Shown one piece after another: positions 10,701 through 22,152 of a DNA stretch of 64,000 nucleotides (position 1 is its first letter; every line of letters starts with the position of its first letter). The notes below the pieces were generated by a model, which was given only the letters and a program-made list of their open reading frames with translations, was not told where the DNA came from and did no database searches. Origin of the DNA: Pseudoneurospora amorphoporcata (taxonomy: Eukaryota > Ascomycota > Sordariomycetes > Sordariales > Sordariaceae); NCBI GenBank assembly GCA_033297205.1, contig MU859061.1, positions 124,001-188,000 of the forward strand, read 5' to 3'. The position numbers and the translations under genes are program-made.

Positions 10701-13027
10701 AGGACTGACGAGGACCGGAAGCGCGATACTTTGGTCACCAACCCATACGAGGATGCCAGCCCCATCGCCAACCTTGCTGGTCTTGGAGACAGCCTTCTTT
10801 CCCCCGGTGGCTACGAGAACTATGGCAATGCCACTCGTAGCCCTGTCGGTCAGAAGGTCGATGAGGGATATATCTCCCAGGGACCTAACAAGACCCCGGA
10901 TACTTCGCTGGACAAAGGCAAGGGCATTGACTATGGCACCCCTCTCAACCTGGGTGGTGCTAAGAAACAGAACCCTATGGACTTCTTCGGCTCCGGTTCG
11001 CGACAAGTTAGTGGCATGTCGGACGGAATGGACTCGCAGATGTATGATCCTGCCACTGGGACGGGCATTGACAAGATTGAGTCCAAGGATATCATGGCTT
11101 TGATGCAACATGTAAGTTTGTTCGTTTGCCTAAAGTGAAGAGTATGGTTGCTAACAATTTGCAGTTGATGGTCCGTGATGCTCAGCGTAGTGCGCGAGAT
11201 ACCGAGATTCTGGTCACCCTTGTTCGCGCCGCCACCGAGATGCGCAATAACTTTGAGGATCTCAAGCGTCTCCTTGCTGATACTGAGGATGTTATTATCA
11301 CCGAAGTCAAGGAGAACACTGAGAAGACGGTCCAGCGCGCCATCAACGGCCCTCGTCCTTATCCTGGAAGCGCTCCTCGCTCTCTTCACTCCAACTCGCA
11401 TGCGGGTACCACCACTACGATGGACGAGATGAGCAACAAGAAGCAGAAGAACATCTTCCGCCGTGCTCTGATGAAGGGTCTGGGCCACAAGGGACCCAAC
11501 GACCTTGGCAGGATTGAGGATATGCTGATGCAGCTCCTTACCCAAGTTGATGTGCTCAAGTCCCAGACCGTTCCTGGTGCTGGCCCTGTCCCCATGAGCC
11601 ATCAGGATGAGCGTTCGTATGAGAACATGCAGTCTCAGGGCCAATATGAGCAGGATCGTGGTTACGAGCCGGAAGGACATGCTGGAACTTCCACTAACAG
11701 TGCGTCTCAGTCCGGACAGCTGTCTATCCAGTCTCGAGGAACACCCGGCCAGCAGACCTACGTCCGCAAGGCGTCCGGTCACAGGATAAGTACCGTGCCC
11801 GAGGACAACGAGGATGAGTATGACAACGAGAGCATTCGCTTTGGCGGGCCCGAGGTGTTGATGACCCCTGCCCACGAACAACGTTCTGGCTCGTTGCAAG
11901 CGACGCCCCGTGGATCGCCGCCTAGCGCTTCGGGCGCTCGTCAGATGTCGCCTGGTTACGAAAACGCTAGGTCGCCCGCGTATGAAAATACTCGTTCTCC
12001 GGCTTATGAGAACGCCAGGTCACCTGATTACCAGCAGCAATACGAAAATACCAGGTCGCCAGACTACCAGAATGCTGCCAAGCAAAACGAGGACCAGAAG
12101 AAGAAGGGAAGGTCGAGCTGGTTCAAGTCCCGGTGGTCGGAGAGCACTACGACTACCAACATCACTCAACTCTTCCGCCGTAGCGGTCAGTCACGCAAGG
12201 ACGAGGAAGACGAGCAACAGTGGAGCCCCAGACCGGCCGATCAGGCTACCATGCCCACGTACCGCAATAACACGGTCTCGTCTCGCGCGGACTCGATCGG
12301 CACCTCGAACTACTCGGACAACTTCCAGTTTTCCAACCCCCACCCCAAGCCCAAGAACGACCCCTACTCCCAGGGCGCTGAGCTGAGCCACGACCTCCAC
12401 GAGGACCCCGAGTCCCCCGTGCTTGCGTACAACTCGATGCAGCCACCGCAGCCTAACTGGGTGACGATGACGCCCGAGGAAGCCAAGTACAAGGCTCACC
12501 GCAACTCGCTCAACCTGGTGCACCCGCAGCCGCGCCAGGGCCAGACGGAGCGCTTCAAGCAGGCGCTCGAGTCGCAGGCGCTCGGCTTCACGGGCAGCAA
12601 CTCGCCCATGCTGAGCCCCAAGTCGGAAGACTGGGCCGGATCCGCCACCAGCCTCAACCGGCTGCCTCGCAACCTGAACCGCGATAGTTTCGACTCCCAG
12701 GGCAACGAGGCCAACCCCAACTGGCAGCAGATCTACGCCTCTTCTTCCCCCGCCCCGGCCAGCCTCAACGTAACCGCTGGCGGACCGCCTAGGCCGCCCA
12801 AGGAGCCTATTGATGGCACTGGCACTGGTAGCGGTCCTAACAGCCCGGGCCAGACCCGCACCAAGTTGGAGAATAAGAATTTGAGTGGAGCGACGGGCCA
12901 GGTGTCAAGACGGCCTAGTGGGCCGAGGCCGATGACGCCGTCGAATGATAGGTCGGAGGGCGGCAGGGGAAGTGGAGGGAATTTGAGCGAGGGGAGCAGG
13001 AGGACGGGAAGTTTGTTGAGGGATTAG
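7704..13027 (+). CDS. Very large intrinsically disordered fungal protein, 1,756 aa
   Basis: Two exons, 7704-11111 and 11165-13027, joined in phase 0 across a 53-nt intron with GTAAGT donor, GCTAAC branch site and CAG acceptor. The product is 1,756 aa, dominated by Ser, Arg, Asp, Pro and Gly, with no cysteine-rich or enzymatic domain. An N-terminal block (about 45-110) has VRVRLTP and GRIKITE, which look conserved. Three alanine-rich helical segments recur at about 242-260, 486-507 and 841-865. The exon junction opens a helical, coiled-coil-like region (about 1130-1195) with RDTEILVTLVRAATEMR, followed by a second helix (IFRRALMKGLG). Residues about 1398-1436 carry YENxRSP repeats. An AATAAA at 13052 may mark the 3' end. 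No function is recognised. The composition recalls disordered septum-associated proteins of filamentous ascomycetes, which is only an analogy. Confidence 0.88.
11948..12067 (+). repeat. Degenerate in-frame repeat encoding YENxRSP units
   Basis: About five imperfect units encoding Y-E-N-(A/T)-R-S-P within exon 2 of the disordered protein. Codon use differs between units (tac/tat, gaa/gag, aac/aat), so the repeat is old or kept at protein level. Each unit offers a Ser-Pro site. Confidence 0.85.
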
Positions 13028-13971
13028 ATGATATCGTGGATGGGATAGGATAATAAAGTGATAAAACGAATGGGAAGATGGAATTAGACGATGGAGAGAT
13101 GTCTAGTGGATGTGGATGAGACAAAGATGGATGGATGGGTGGATGGATATGTCTGATGTTGAAAGGAAAGCAAGCGTGCGTGCGTGCCTGCGTTAGTTCT
13201 TTGTTCTGCTGGTGGACAATCATTTCGGGCGTGGTTTGTTATTTTGATGATACCGAGTCTTTATGAAATGGCTTGTTAGTAACGTATACACTAGCATTTC
13301 GTTGTTTGTTCTGTCTGATGAATCCTTAGGAGGATGTTGGATGAGATGAGCAATTGTTGGGTAGCTAAAGCTGGACTGGGCTGCTGCTTGATATCGTGCT
13401 GGATATAGTCCTCTCTAATATGACTGGGGAAATAATGGTAAAAGACAAAATGATTCCCATCGACCAATAAAGTCCCATGCTGATGTTGATGGTTGTTGTC
13501 AGTGTCACATGTTGAAGCCAACTTAAAAGCCAAGGAAGCCATGCCCGAAACCCTAACCCGGACAGTCTCATGGCCCTTGTCCGAACTCCGAAGTCGCCCG
13601 GGGACCAATTGGCATTTTCCAGTGGCGGCAAATTCCCCACGGGCGGCAATGCGCTGCTACCGAACTGAACCTGTCGACGGGATGTCATATTCAATCTTTT
13701 ATCCTTTGTTTTGGTGTCTTTTTTTCGAAATTTTCGGATGAACCCCCTTTTCTTTCGTCTGGTCTGTACTAGAATAGTACTTTGTCTACGTCCGTTCGCA
13801 ACGCCGACCGCTAGATCCTGACTTCTAAAACGTCATACACGATTCCTACTACGGCCAATATCCCTTAATTGTGCGCGCAATGCCCAGTCCATGATCTTAC
13901 GATAAAGCGACGAACGACCTAATTCTACGCCTTCTTGTCCATATACTAGTCGTCAACAACCCTTTTGTAAT
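13028..13971. other. 3' end of the disordered-protein gene and ADCK promoter
   Basis: Gene-free. The left part is 3' UTR with a possible AATAAA signal at 13052-13057 and short GGAT and GTGC tetranucleotide runs near 13130-13190. The right part (about 13.5-13.97 kb) is the likely promoter and leader of the kinase gene. Confidence 0.55.
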
Positions 13972-16069
13972 ATGCCAGCCCAGGCTTCTTTCCCTTCGCA
14001 ACTCGCTGCGCTTAGGCGTCTGCAGACGCTCAATGCCCATGTCTATGCGCCTCTCCGACGAACTGGTACCGGCAGGATAACGAACGGGTCATGGACATGC
14101 GCAAGCTGTCGCAGCAGCCAGCTATCTGCTTCTTCTTCCTACAACTCGACACTCGCCCGACGAACCTTTGCCACTTCCTCGAAACGATATAGCAACCAGA
14201 GCTCGAACCGTTCTTCTTCCTCTTCCTCGAACACCAGCGGGAAAACGAACAATGGCCGACGAACAATGCTGCTAGCAGCCGGCGGAGGCGCTGCAGCGAC
14301 CGCGGGACTGCTGGCGTTTGGAGACGATGTCAAGTACACATACGAAGCGGTGGAGAGAACAGGGAGGGTGGCGACCGCGCTGGCGGCTTGCGTGAACGAT
14401 TACCGCAAGACGCTGAACCTAAGAGAGAAGATTGAGCATGATCCGGAGGAGAAGCAAAGGTTGCTGAAGGAATGTCATCAGCGGTGCGCGGATCGGACGC
14501 TGGAGGTTTTGGAGAAGAGTGGTGGGATTTTCATCAAGCTGGGGCAGCATTTGGTTAGTACCTTTACACTACACTTGGGGGACAGAGAGATAGAAACGCA
14601 GGATGAATGAAGGGGAGAACAGAATGCTAACAGACAGCAAACAACAGAGCGCAATGAACTACCTCCTCCCGCCCGAATGGACGACAACCTTCATCCCCCT
14701 CCAAGACAAATGCCCCGTCTCCTCCTTCGAGTCGATCGAGCGCATGTTCCTCGAAGACACGGGCACCTCGCTCTGGGACTACTTCTCCGAGTTCTCTCGC
14801 GAGCCCATTGGCGCCGCCTCGCTCGCCCAAGTGCACCTAGCCACCATCAAAGAAACCGGCCAGCGCGTGGCCGTCAAAGTCCAACACCCCTCCCTCCAGC
14901 GCTGGGCGCCCCTCGACATGCGTCTGACAGCCACCACCTTCAAGACCCTCAAGTACTTCTTCCCCGAATATGACCTCGAATGGCTCTCCTCCGAAGTCGA
15001 GATCTCCCTACCGAAAGAACTCGATTTCACCTGCGAAGCCGAAAACGCCCGTCGCACCGCCGCCCACTTCGCCCAGGCCGCCCCCCAACTCCCGCTCTTG
15101 ATCCCCGACGTGCTCTGGGCTAAGAAGCGTCTACTGGTAATGGCCTGCGAATCAGGCCACCGCCTTGACGACCTGGCGTACATGGACTCGCACGGAATCG
15201 ACCGTGACGAAGTCAGTGCTACTCTAGCGCACATCTTCAACGAGATGATTTTCGGCGAGGGCGCGCCCTTGCACTGCGATCCGCACGGCGGCAACATCGC
15301 CATCCGCCACAACCCCTCAAAGTCCGACCGTGGAAAGACCAACTTCGACATCATATTGTACGACCACGGTCTCTACCGCGACATCCCCCTGCCCCTCCGC
15401 CGCTCCTACGCCAAACTCTGGCTGGCCATCATCGACGGCGACGTCCCGCGCATGAAACAATACGCTTACGAAGTAGCCGGCATCGGCGAAGACAAGTTCC
15501 CCCTTTTTGCGTCAGCCATCACCGGCCGCGATTTTATCAATGTCGTCTCTGCCACCAAAAGCGGGGGCGTCATGAAACCGAAAGAAGCGTCCGAACAGAA
15601 ATCCATGAGCACGGCACTGCAGGAGGGAATGATTGTCGATTTGGTCCAGATGTTGGGGCAGGTACCGAGAATTATTCTTTTGATCCTAAAGACGAATGAT
15701 CTGACCAGAGCACTGGATGAGAGTTTACATACGCGCCAGGGGCCGGTGAGACAGTTTTTGATCTTGGCGAGGTATTGTATGCGGACGGTGTTTTATGAAC
15801 GGTTGGAGGAGATTAGGAAGCTGGGAAGTGTTTGGAGCAACCCGAATAAAATGGTGAAGTTGGTGGGCGCGTGGTGGGAGTTGGCGAGGGTGGAGGTTAA
15901 AGTGCAGGTTTTTGAGTTGTGGTTGAGGGTTAAGAGGGCGTTGGGGTTGGGAGGAAACGTTTTGGGGCAGCAGCAGGTGCCAGTGGGGAAGAAGGGCCAG
16001 AAGAGGTTGGCGAAGGAGGTTGAGAGGGAGATTGGGGAGTTGGTGAGGGAGGTCAAGGCTACGGTGTAA
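13972..16069 (+). CDS. ABC1/ADCK-family atypical kinase, mitochondrial (MCP2/CQD2-like)
   Basis: Exons 13972-14553 and 14648-16069, phase 0, 94-nt intron (GTTAGT donor, GCTAAC branch site, CAG acceptor); 667 aa. The first ~100 residues are rich in Ser, Arg and Ala with few acidic residues, as expected of a mitochondrial presequence. A hydrophobic Ala/Gly stretch at about 100-120 could be an inner-membrane helix. Family hallmarks are present: KLGQ (KxGQ motif) at 189-192, the Ala-rich GAASLAQVH at 249-257 replacing a P-loop, VAVK with Lys271, the ELDF..EAEN (ExD-type) element at about 318, catalytic DPHGGN at 405-410, and DHGLY at 433 in place of DFG. These proteins bind ATP and influence coenzyme Q distribution and mitochondrial lipids. 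DHGLY and the overall length favour the ADCK1/MCP2 branch over COQ8. The intron falls directly after the KxGQ motif. Confidence 0.92.
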
Positions 16070-17178
16070 TGGGGTGCGGTGATGGGCGATGGATGGATGA
16101 TTATGGATGAGTGACGGACGAGTGAATAGGGGTGAAGGAGAAATGGAAGGATTAAAAGAGTGTACGAGATGAGGTGAATGTGTGGCTTAGTAAAGAGAAA
16201 GAACTTAGATATGTAAAGTAGATGAGATACCTCTTGTATTTTGGCTGCGGTGCCAGGTTCCAGTTTGGTCACTCCCTCGTTCATCTTGGTCGTCTTGTTT
16301 GTGGAGGGGGTTTGTTTACATATTGAAAGGGGCATGGTGGTTCCACTTCCAACGATCCATACGGCCATAGCAATCAGCCGCTTAACTCATTGCCGAGGAT
16401 GCTGCACAACTCAGAAATACAGGATACGATGCCCGTCTTCTGGAGCTATTTGGCAGCCTGGGGTCGTCATCGTTATCTGACCAAGAGATAGATGCCTACA
16501 ACGACAGGTGGGTAGGTAGCGACAGTGAGGGCGAATTTGATGACACTGACAGGCACTTGTCTTTGGACAAGGGACAAAGCAAAGGACAACAAACACCACC
16601 GAAAGCCTTTCCCCGCTTCGGACTCAGTGGTCCCCTGTGAAGTGCCAGAGTGCGAAGTGCCGTCAGCCCTACGCCGCCAAGAGTGATCGCTGTCCAGTCA
16701 CTGAGTTTGTATGCCGGGATGGTACTCCAGGCAGCCATCGTGGCTTGCGTGGATGTTCACTGCACGGTTCTACGGTGCTGCAGTCCTATGGTTACCTAAG
16801 GGGGTGGACTGGTTGGTTGGTGACTGGTCAGTTACTGCGCCTCCAGTGACTCTTCAATATCTTTTTCTATAGGCTGTGTGGTCGAAGGAATCTGTTCTTT
16901 CACTCTTCCTCATTATGCTTCACCATATCTGGATGTTATAAAGCATCACTCGGTTAGATTTGGTGTGTTGTATTCCTCTCTCAACCAACAACTGTGAGAA
17001 CCTACGCTAAACTACTGCTGCCGACTTACACCGTCTTTCTGACTCAACCTACCAACCCTACCATACGGCATCTTTCTGCCCCTCAACACTTCCATCATTC
17101 ATACAACCTTCTTTTTTCCTCCCATTAACCCCTTCCCTTCCCTGCTTTTGCAAGACAACCCCCCAAAATACCGCCACG
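16070..17178. other. Gene-free interval with promoter of the oxygenase gene
   Basis: 3' flank of the kinase gene and upstream region of the 2OG oxygenase. No coding-like frame. A TATAAAG motif and a pyrimidine-rich leader precede the oxygenase start. Confidence 0.55.
16937..16943 (+). promoter_or_regulatory. TATA box of the 2OG oxygenase gene
   Basis: TATAAAG, 236 bp upstream of the ATG, followed by a long CT-rich leader. Sequence match and position only. Confidence 0.45.
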
Positions 17179-18034
17179 ATGATGTCCTCCCTCCTCGCAG
17201 AACTCAAAAGTATCGTCACCCCCACCCACACTCCCTCCGCCCCGCCGCCAAAGAACATGCACAAAAACAACACAAAGTCCCATCCCCAGGCCATCAAAAC
17301 CAGTTACGAATCCCTCCCCATCGAGCTTCCGCCCGGGTTTCTCGCCACCGAACCGGGCGTGACCACTCCCCCGACCCTGACGGAGCTTGATTGGTCACAA
17401 ACTGAACTGCCGGAGAATAAAGGGTTATATGCCGTGGTGCTGGATGGGGTTCTCACAAGGGAGGAGTGTGAGGAACTGAAAAAGTTGGCGGAGGCGAGTG
17501 TACCGCTTGATAAATGGGTTGATGTCGAGGGAGAGGGAGAGGGAGTCGACAGGACTCAAAGACAGAGCCAGAGCCAGAACAAAGAAACAGAGACAGAGAC
17601 AGGAACAGAGGGGAAGAAGACACCATGGGCCCCAGCCCTAGTCAACGTCGGCCTAGGCTACGAAGTCCACACCCCTTCCTACCGTAACTCCTCGCGGATA
17701 ATCTGGGACCAGCAAGAGGTTGTCGATCGGTTGTGGGAGCGATGCTGTCTTGCTCCTGGACTTCGTGAACGTTTGGCGGTGCTGGATGCGGGGACGGAGA
17801 GGGATGCGAAGATTATTACCGGGATGCCTCTTCGCAAGCCCGAGGCTGAGAATGAGGATGGGGAGCAGCAGCCAAAGGAGGTGGAGAGGTATGCGAATGG
17901 GAAGAAGAAGGGGAAGCGTACGAGGCTAAGAGAGACAAAGTGGAGGGATGGGAGGACGGGCAAGTGGGAGTTTGTTAGGGTCAATAAGAGGATGAGGTTT
18001 TTGAGGTATTCGCCGGGTCAATTCTTTCGCGGTA

Positions 18035-18066
<32 letters not shown>

Positions 18067-18601
18067 CTTCGTTTCTCCCTTATCCCCTCTTCTACCTTCA
18101 CCTTCACCCTCAACCTCAGTTGGAAATATAAGGTAGTGCTCGAATTGACGATGTAATGTGACAGCCCACTGCGACTCCCCCTACCGCGAACTCGACCCTG
18201 TCAACTCGGACCGCATCAACGAAACCCTCTTCACCATCCACCTGTACCTCAATGACTGCAAATCCGAAGCACCGCCCGGCAAAAAGGACGAAACGAAATT
18301 GGAAGGTGGTGCCACGGCGTTGTTGTCTGGCGATGAGAAGAGAAAGTATGATGTTGAGTGTAAGGCGGGGAGGGTGCTGATCTTCCAGCATCGGAGGGTA
18401 TTTCATGCGGGCGCGGATGTGATTAAGGGGGTCAAGTATAGTGTCAGGACGGATATTATGTATCGGGAGATTTTGGAGGAAAAGGAGGAGGAGATGGACG
18501 AACAGAAGGGGCAGCAGGGGCAGCAGGTTGTGGGAGATGAGGAGGGTAGGAAGGGGGTAGACAATGGGGAACCGCTGAAGGAGGATGGTGATGGGAAGTA
18601 A
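17179..18601 (+). CDS. 2-oxoglutarate/Fe(II)-dependent oxygenase (prolyl-4-hydroxylase-like)
   Basis: Exons 17179-18031 and 18165-18601 join in phase 1 across a 133-nt intron; 429 aa. The double-stranded beta-helix core is at the C-terminal half. The iron-binding HxD is His286-Cys-Asp288, completed by the exon junction codon just before it. The distal histidine is His365 in VFHAGADV, and Arg379 (YSVRTD) is placed to bind 2-oxoglutarate. The arrangement is that of small fungal P4H-like oxygenases; the substrate is unknown. A charged, repetitive insert (about 115-150; Glu/Gly, then Ser/Gln, then Glu/Thr) and an acidic Gln-rich tail flank the core. No signal peptide is evident, so a cytosolic or nuclear site is likely. 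Two adjacent ATGs open the frame; the first was taken. The intron contains a T30 run. Confidence 0.86.
18037..18066. repeat. T30 homopolymer inside an intron
   Basis: Thirty T in a row starting five bases into the 2OG oxygenase intron (18032-18164), so the donor site is directly followed by the tract. Length is likely polymorphic. Confidence 0.95.
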
Positions 18602-18667
18602 GCTTGGTCGTCTCGTATACTCTTGTTTCTGGCTTATAGCAATCAATTATCATCTCTCCCGAAGAAC

Positions 18668-19459
18668 TCACTCCATCCCCTCAGGCCTAGGCCAAATCTT
18701 CCTCAGCGCCTTGATCGTCTTACACTCGTCTTTATGCGCAGTCCATCTTTTTGTTTGACACTCCTGTTACATCTTGGTTAGCTCAACACTCTCTCTACCA
18801 TGTCCCTCGATATGAAAACTCACCTTGGAACAATACCAAACCTCCACACACCCCTGGCACCTCTTCAGCCCCCTTTGGTCACCCTCCTTTCCCTTGGGGG
18901 TAGTACACCCATCAAACTTCCCATCGCACATCTTCTCCTCTCTTTCCTCGGGGGCACTACTACTCTCATCCCTCTGTCGCAGGATCTCCAGCATCCATTT
19001 CGTCATTTGTAACGGGCCTGGTACTACTCCCAGCAGCTCTCCCCCTTCTCCATCTCCATCCCTCTTCCCATCTGCCCCTGTCCCCGCCCCCGCCTCCTCT
19101 GCAACCGCGAGTCGCCCCAAACTCCCCAAAACAACAAACCCCTGCCCCGCCTCCCTCTCCTTCCTCGTCTTCTTCGCATTCCTAATAATTACCGTACTCC
19201 CCTTTTTCAGTCCCAACTGTTTAAACTTCTCCGCAACAGCGTTGGGGTTGCTTGGTTCGGAGACGGTAAAAGGAGGGTCGAAGACGAGAGCAAAGTCTTG
19301 GTTGCTGGAGTCGGTGAGGATGAGGGTGGGTTTTGTGATGGTTAGGTTTGATTTTATGGTGGCTAGGAGGTACGTGTCGTTATGAGGTCGTTCTCGTTCT
19401 ATAGATGGGGGGGATAGGGAAGAGAAAGTGGCGAGCTGGTCTGGCGATGGGATGGTCAT
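18668..19459 (-). CDS. MYND-type zinc-finger protein
   Basis: On the minus strand exon 1 is 19459-18824 and exon 2 is 18763-18668 (phase 0, 60-nt intron with GTGAGT donor and CAG acceptor); 243 aa. The MYND finger is only complete after splicing: C178, C185, C201, C204, C210, C214, H222 and C226, with the typical WYCSKECQ and W..HK.EC elements. Residues 1-130 form a separate, probably globular region with hydrophobic strands (YLLATIKSNL, PTLILTDSS, FALVFDPPF) that I do not recognise. MYND fingers bind proline-rich peptides. The frame stays open upstream to a TTG at 19531 without another ATG, so the ATG at 19459 was chosen. It converges on the oxygenase gene, with 66 bp between the stop codons. 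Confidence 0.86.
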
Positions 19460-20608
19460 TTTGTTTTTGCGGTGGGTGGTGTCGTTGGGGGTTATCTTGA
19501 AGAAAGAGAAAAGGGTTGATTGGGGGATCAAATGAAAGAAGAAATCCTAACCCTACCTAGTAAAGGGGTCTGGGTGTCAACACTATGATATAGTGTATAC
19601 AATGAAACATGCCGAAAACGAGAACGCGGGGAAGGGCATGGACCCTAAAGCTTTAGCGCCTCTCGCGCTGTAACCTGCTGCTTGCCTCAACACGCAAAAC
19701 CCTTGAATGCATCTGCGCAGCTGCTGAATGGTGCACTTTGCATGCCTCCACTTCAACATATGCAAGGTATTTACGAATACGGTACGTCGACCACTATCGA
19801 GGCCGGACACGGAATACGAAGACGGAGTGTTCATCCTCTTGGAACCACCAAGGTCAGGCCGAAAGTCCCACACAGTACGCTTCAACCCGCCAAGAGGAGC
19901 ATCGTCACCAAGCGCGGAATTAAGGTTCGGGATGGGGAGGATCACGGGTGGGTACGACAAAGCGAGAAGAAAGGATCTCAGGGGTCTATTCTAGACTTCT
20001 GGACACTGCGAGATTATTCCACACGGCAAAAGTACCGAGAGCCAACAGTCATCGGAGAGGTACGAGTTGTACGGGCAAGATAAGTAAATGCTTCATGATT
20101 CGTAATTATATCACCATACAAGGAGACAACTATGTAAGCGAAGAACGCGTTAACTCGAGGGCTAATCAAACCATTTACTTCCTCTTTGTCAGTCCAGCCA
20201 GTCATTCCATTTCTCCACGTTTCCTTCAAACTGTCCCTTCAGCTGACCCATAACCCATTGACTCTGTAAACCCTTCAACGCCTTGCCAAGTCTGCCTGCT
20301 AACGCAAAATTCACTGCCCTAGCATCTCGTCATAAGACAGACACCCTTTGTCCGTGGAAAAACCATGACCGCAAAAAGGAAAAGAAAAGAGAAAAGATAA
20401 AACACACCCGCCACCCATCCATTCACCCTCAAACCCTCCCCAAGTTCTCAGCACTAGCAACCAAAGTATCATCACTCCCAATCGTCTCTCTCTGATCCTT
20501 TCTCCTCTTCTTTACCAACAGCCTCCCCTTCGGCACCAAAATCTTCCTCATCTCCCTTGGACCTTCCTCCCTCGCCTCCTTCGTCTGAGCGGTCTGGGCC
20601 CGGCCTTC
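19460..20608. other. Gene-free interval between MYND and GH76 genes
   Basis: Promoter side of the MYND gene (left) and 3' flank of the GH76 gene (right), both transcribed leftward. No coding-like frame or known repeat seen. Confidence 0.55.
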
Positions 20609-22152
20609 CTATTTACCAAAGCCCATCCACGCGAACGTGCCCAACGCACTCGCCGACAACAAGAACGTAACAATGCCCGCCCCCGCCCTATCCGCCGTCG
20701 TCACCGGCTTATTATGTGCTCCAAAGCTATCACTCTGACTTCCCGCATTCGGGTTTCCTTTACTGGTTCCACCGGTACTGTTGGTCACCGGCGCTTTGCC
20801 CCCTTGATCAACCAGTAGTGCAGAAACGGCTCCCAGGGCATTCATCTGCTGTCCCACGCCGTGACTGCCGTCGTACTTCTTCTTCCTCCAGTTGAAACCA
20901 CACATGCGGCCGCTTTGCTCGCCCGTGCAAGTCTGGACGGCGGCTTCGGCCGAGGTTTTGAGCACAGGGAGGATGACGGTGGCCGTGTGCGGCGCGATTT
21001 GGGTGGTAATGGCTAGCCAGCGGTGCACGTAGCCCTTGAACGAGAGCATGTCGGTTGTGCACGTCATTCCGTCTTCGCAGGCGGGCTCGTAGGCAATTTT
21101 CTCGGGGAAGAAACGAACGAGGGTGGCGTTGACGAGCTTGTCGAGGCGGTCCTTCCAGACGGGAGAGCCGTCCGTCTGTACAATGTTAGTGTGTGTATCA
21201 AAGAAGCGAATACAAGGGTGAACATACGTAGTTGTACATGTGGGCGGCACCGAGGGTAAAGACGCCAAAGTTGTACGAGAACTGGGCACCGTTGACATCG
21301 GTGCAGTTCTTTTCGACGTGGGCGCCGTCGTGGATGTTGTAATCGTCATCCATGAGCCCAACACCCCTCATCCAGTCCCACGTCTTTTCAGCCCAGTCGG
21401 CGTATGTCTTGTTGCCCGTGTAGCGCGCCAGTCTTGCGCCAAGATTGAAGAAGCAGCCTATGCCATGTTGAGTCAGCTCAAGGTCAAGAGGTGTCAAGTG
21501 CTAACGTCACTAACCATTGGCAATGCTGTTCTTATAGTTATATCCGTTGTTGAGCGAAGGAATCTGCCAGCGCAATCCACCATTGCAGGTATCGTCGTGC
21601 CTATCGGGGTTTGCTTGTGTATTGAAGACAGCCTGAGCGAGGCCCAGCCATTGTGGTTGATCGGGTGGTGGGTTGGGGAAGTTGTTTTCGGCGGCTGTCA
21701 TGGCCGACATTCCCCAGAAGCCCTGATCATCGTTCCCTAGAGATGCCGTAACGTTGGGTGGCATGTAGTCCTGTCCTGGACCGACTTGCCAGAGGAGGGC
21801 TTGGGTGGTCACGTTGTTGTATGACTCGTCGCCAGTAAACCTCCAGTAGTCGATCAAGGCCCCCCACATTGCGCCTGCTTCCCACCAGTAGTAATCACCG
21901 GCAGGAGGAGGGCCGGGGAGGATGCCTGGTGTTTGTCCCGTCAAGTTCCCTTTGTAGTATTGCATCATGTCGAATGCAATGTCGGCTGCTGTCTTTTTGA
22001 TGTCGGCTGCGCATATTCTGTTAGCACTAATGTCATTCTCTGCGATTCGGACATAGACAAAACGTACCGACTGACGCGACACTAAAGACGGCATTTACGA
22101 CGTCAGCGCCAAGAAGGGCGACGGCGGCAAGCCGTGGTAATGTCAAAAACAT
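20609..22152 (-). CDS. GPI-anchored GH76 protein, DFG5/DCW1-like (mannan endo-1,6-alpha-mannosidase family)
   Basis: Four exons on the minus strand: 22152-22068, 22006-21515, 21457-21228 and 21175-20609, with introns of 61, 57 and 52 nt; 457 aa. Residues 1-21 are a signal peptide. The GH76 fold follows, with the DYYWWEAGAMWGALIDYW block at 66-83 and the catalytic Asp pair D121-D122 in GNDDQGFW. The third exon carries TWDWMRGVGLMDDDYNIHDGA. The C-terminus has a Ser/Thr/Gly linker and a hydrophobic tail (about 432-455) preceded by small residues, as for GPI attachment. Family members cross-link mannoprotein N-glycans into the fungal cell wall at the plasma membrane. Several cysteines and N-glycosylation sequons are present. 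Filamentous fungi carry several paralogues, so the exact orthologue is not assigned. Confidence 0.92.

Noticed and set aside
19460..19531. N-terminal extension of the MYND protein
   Set aside because: The extension would start at a TTG. The first ATG in frame is at 19459 and no upstream exon is needed.
21240..21740. 166-codon plus-strand frame inside the GH76 gene
   Set aside because: Antisense to conserved GH76 exons, crosses an intron and has no domain.
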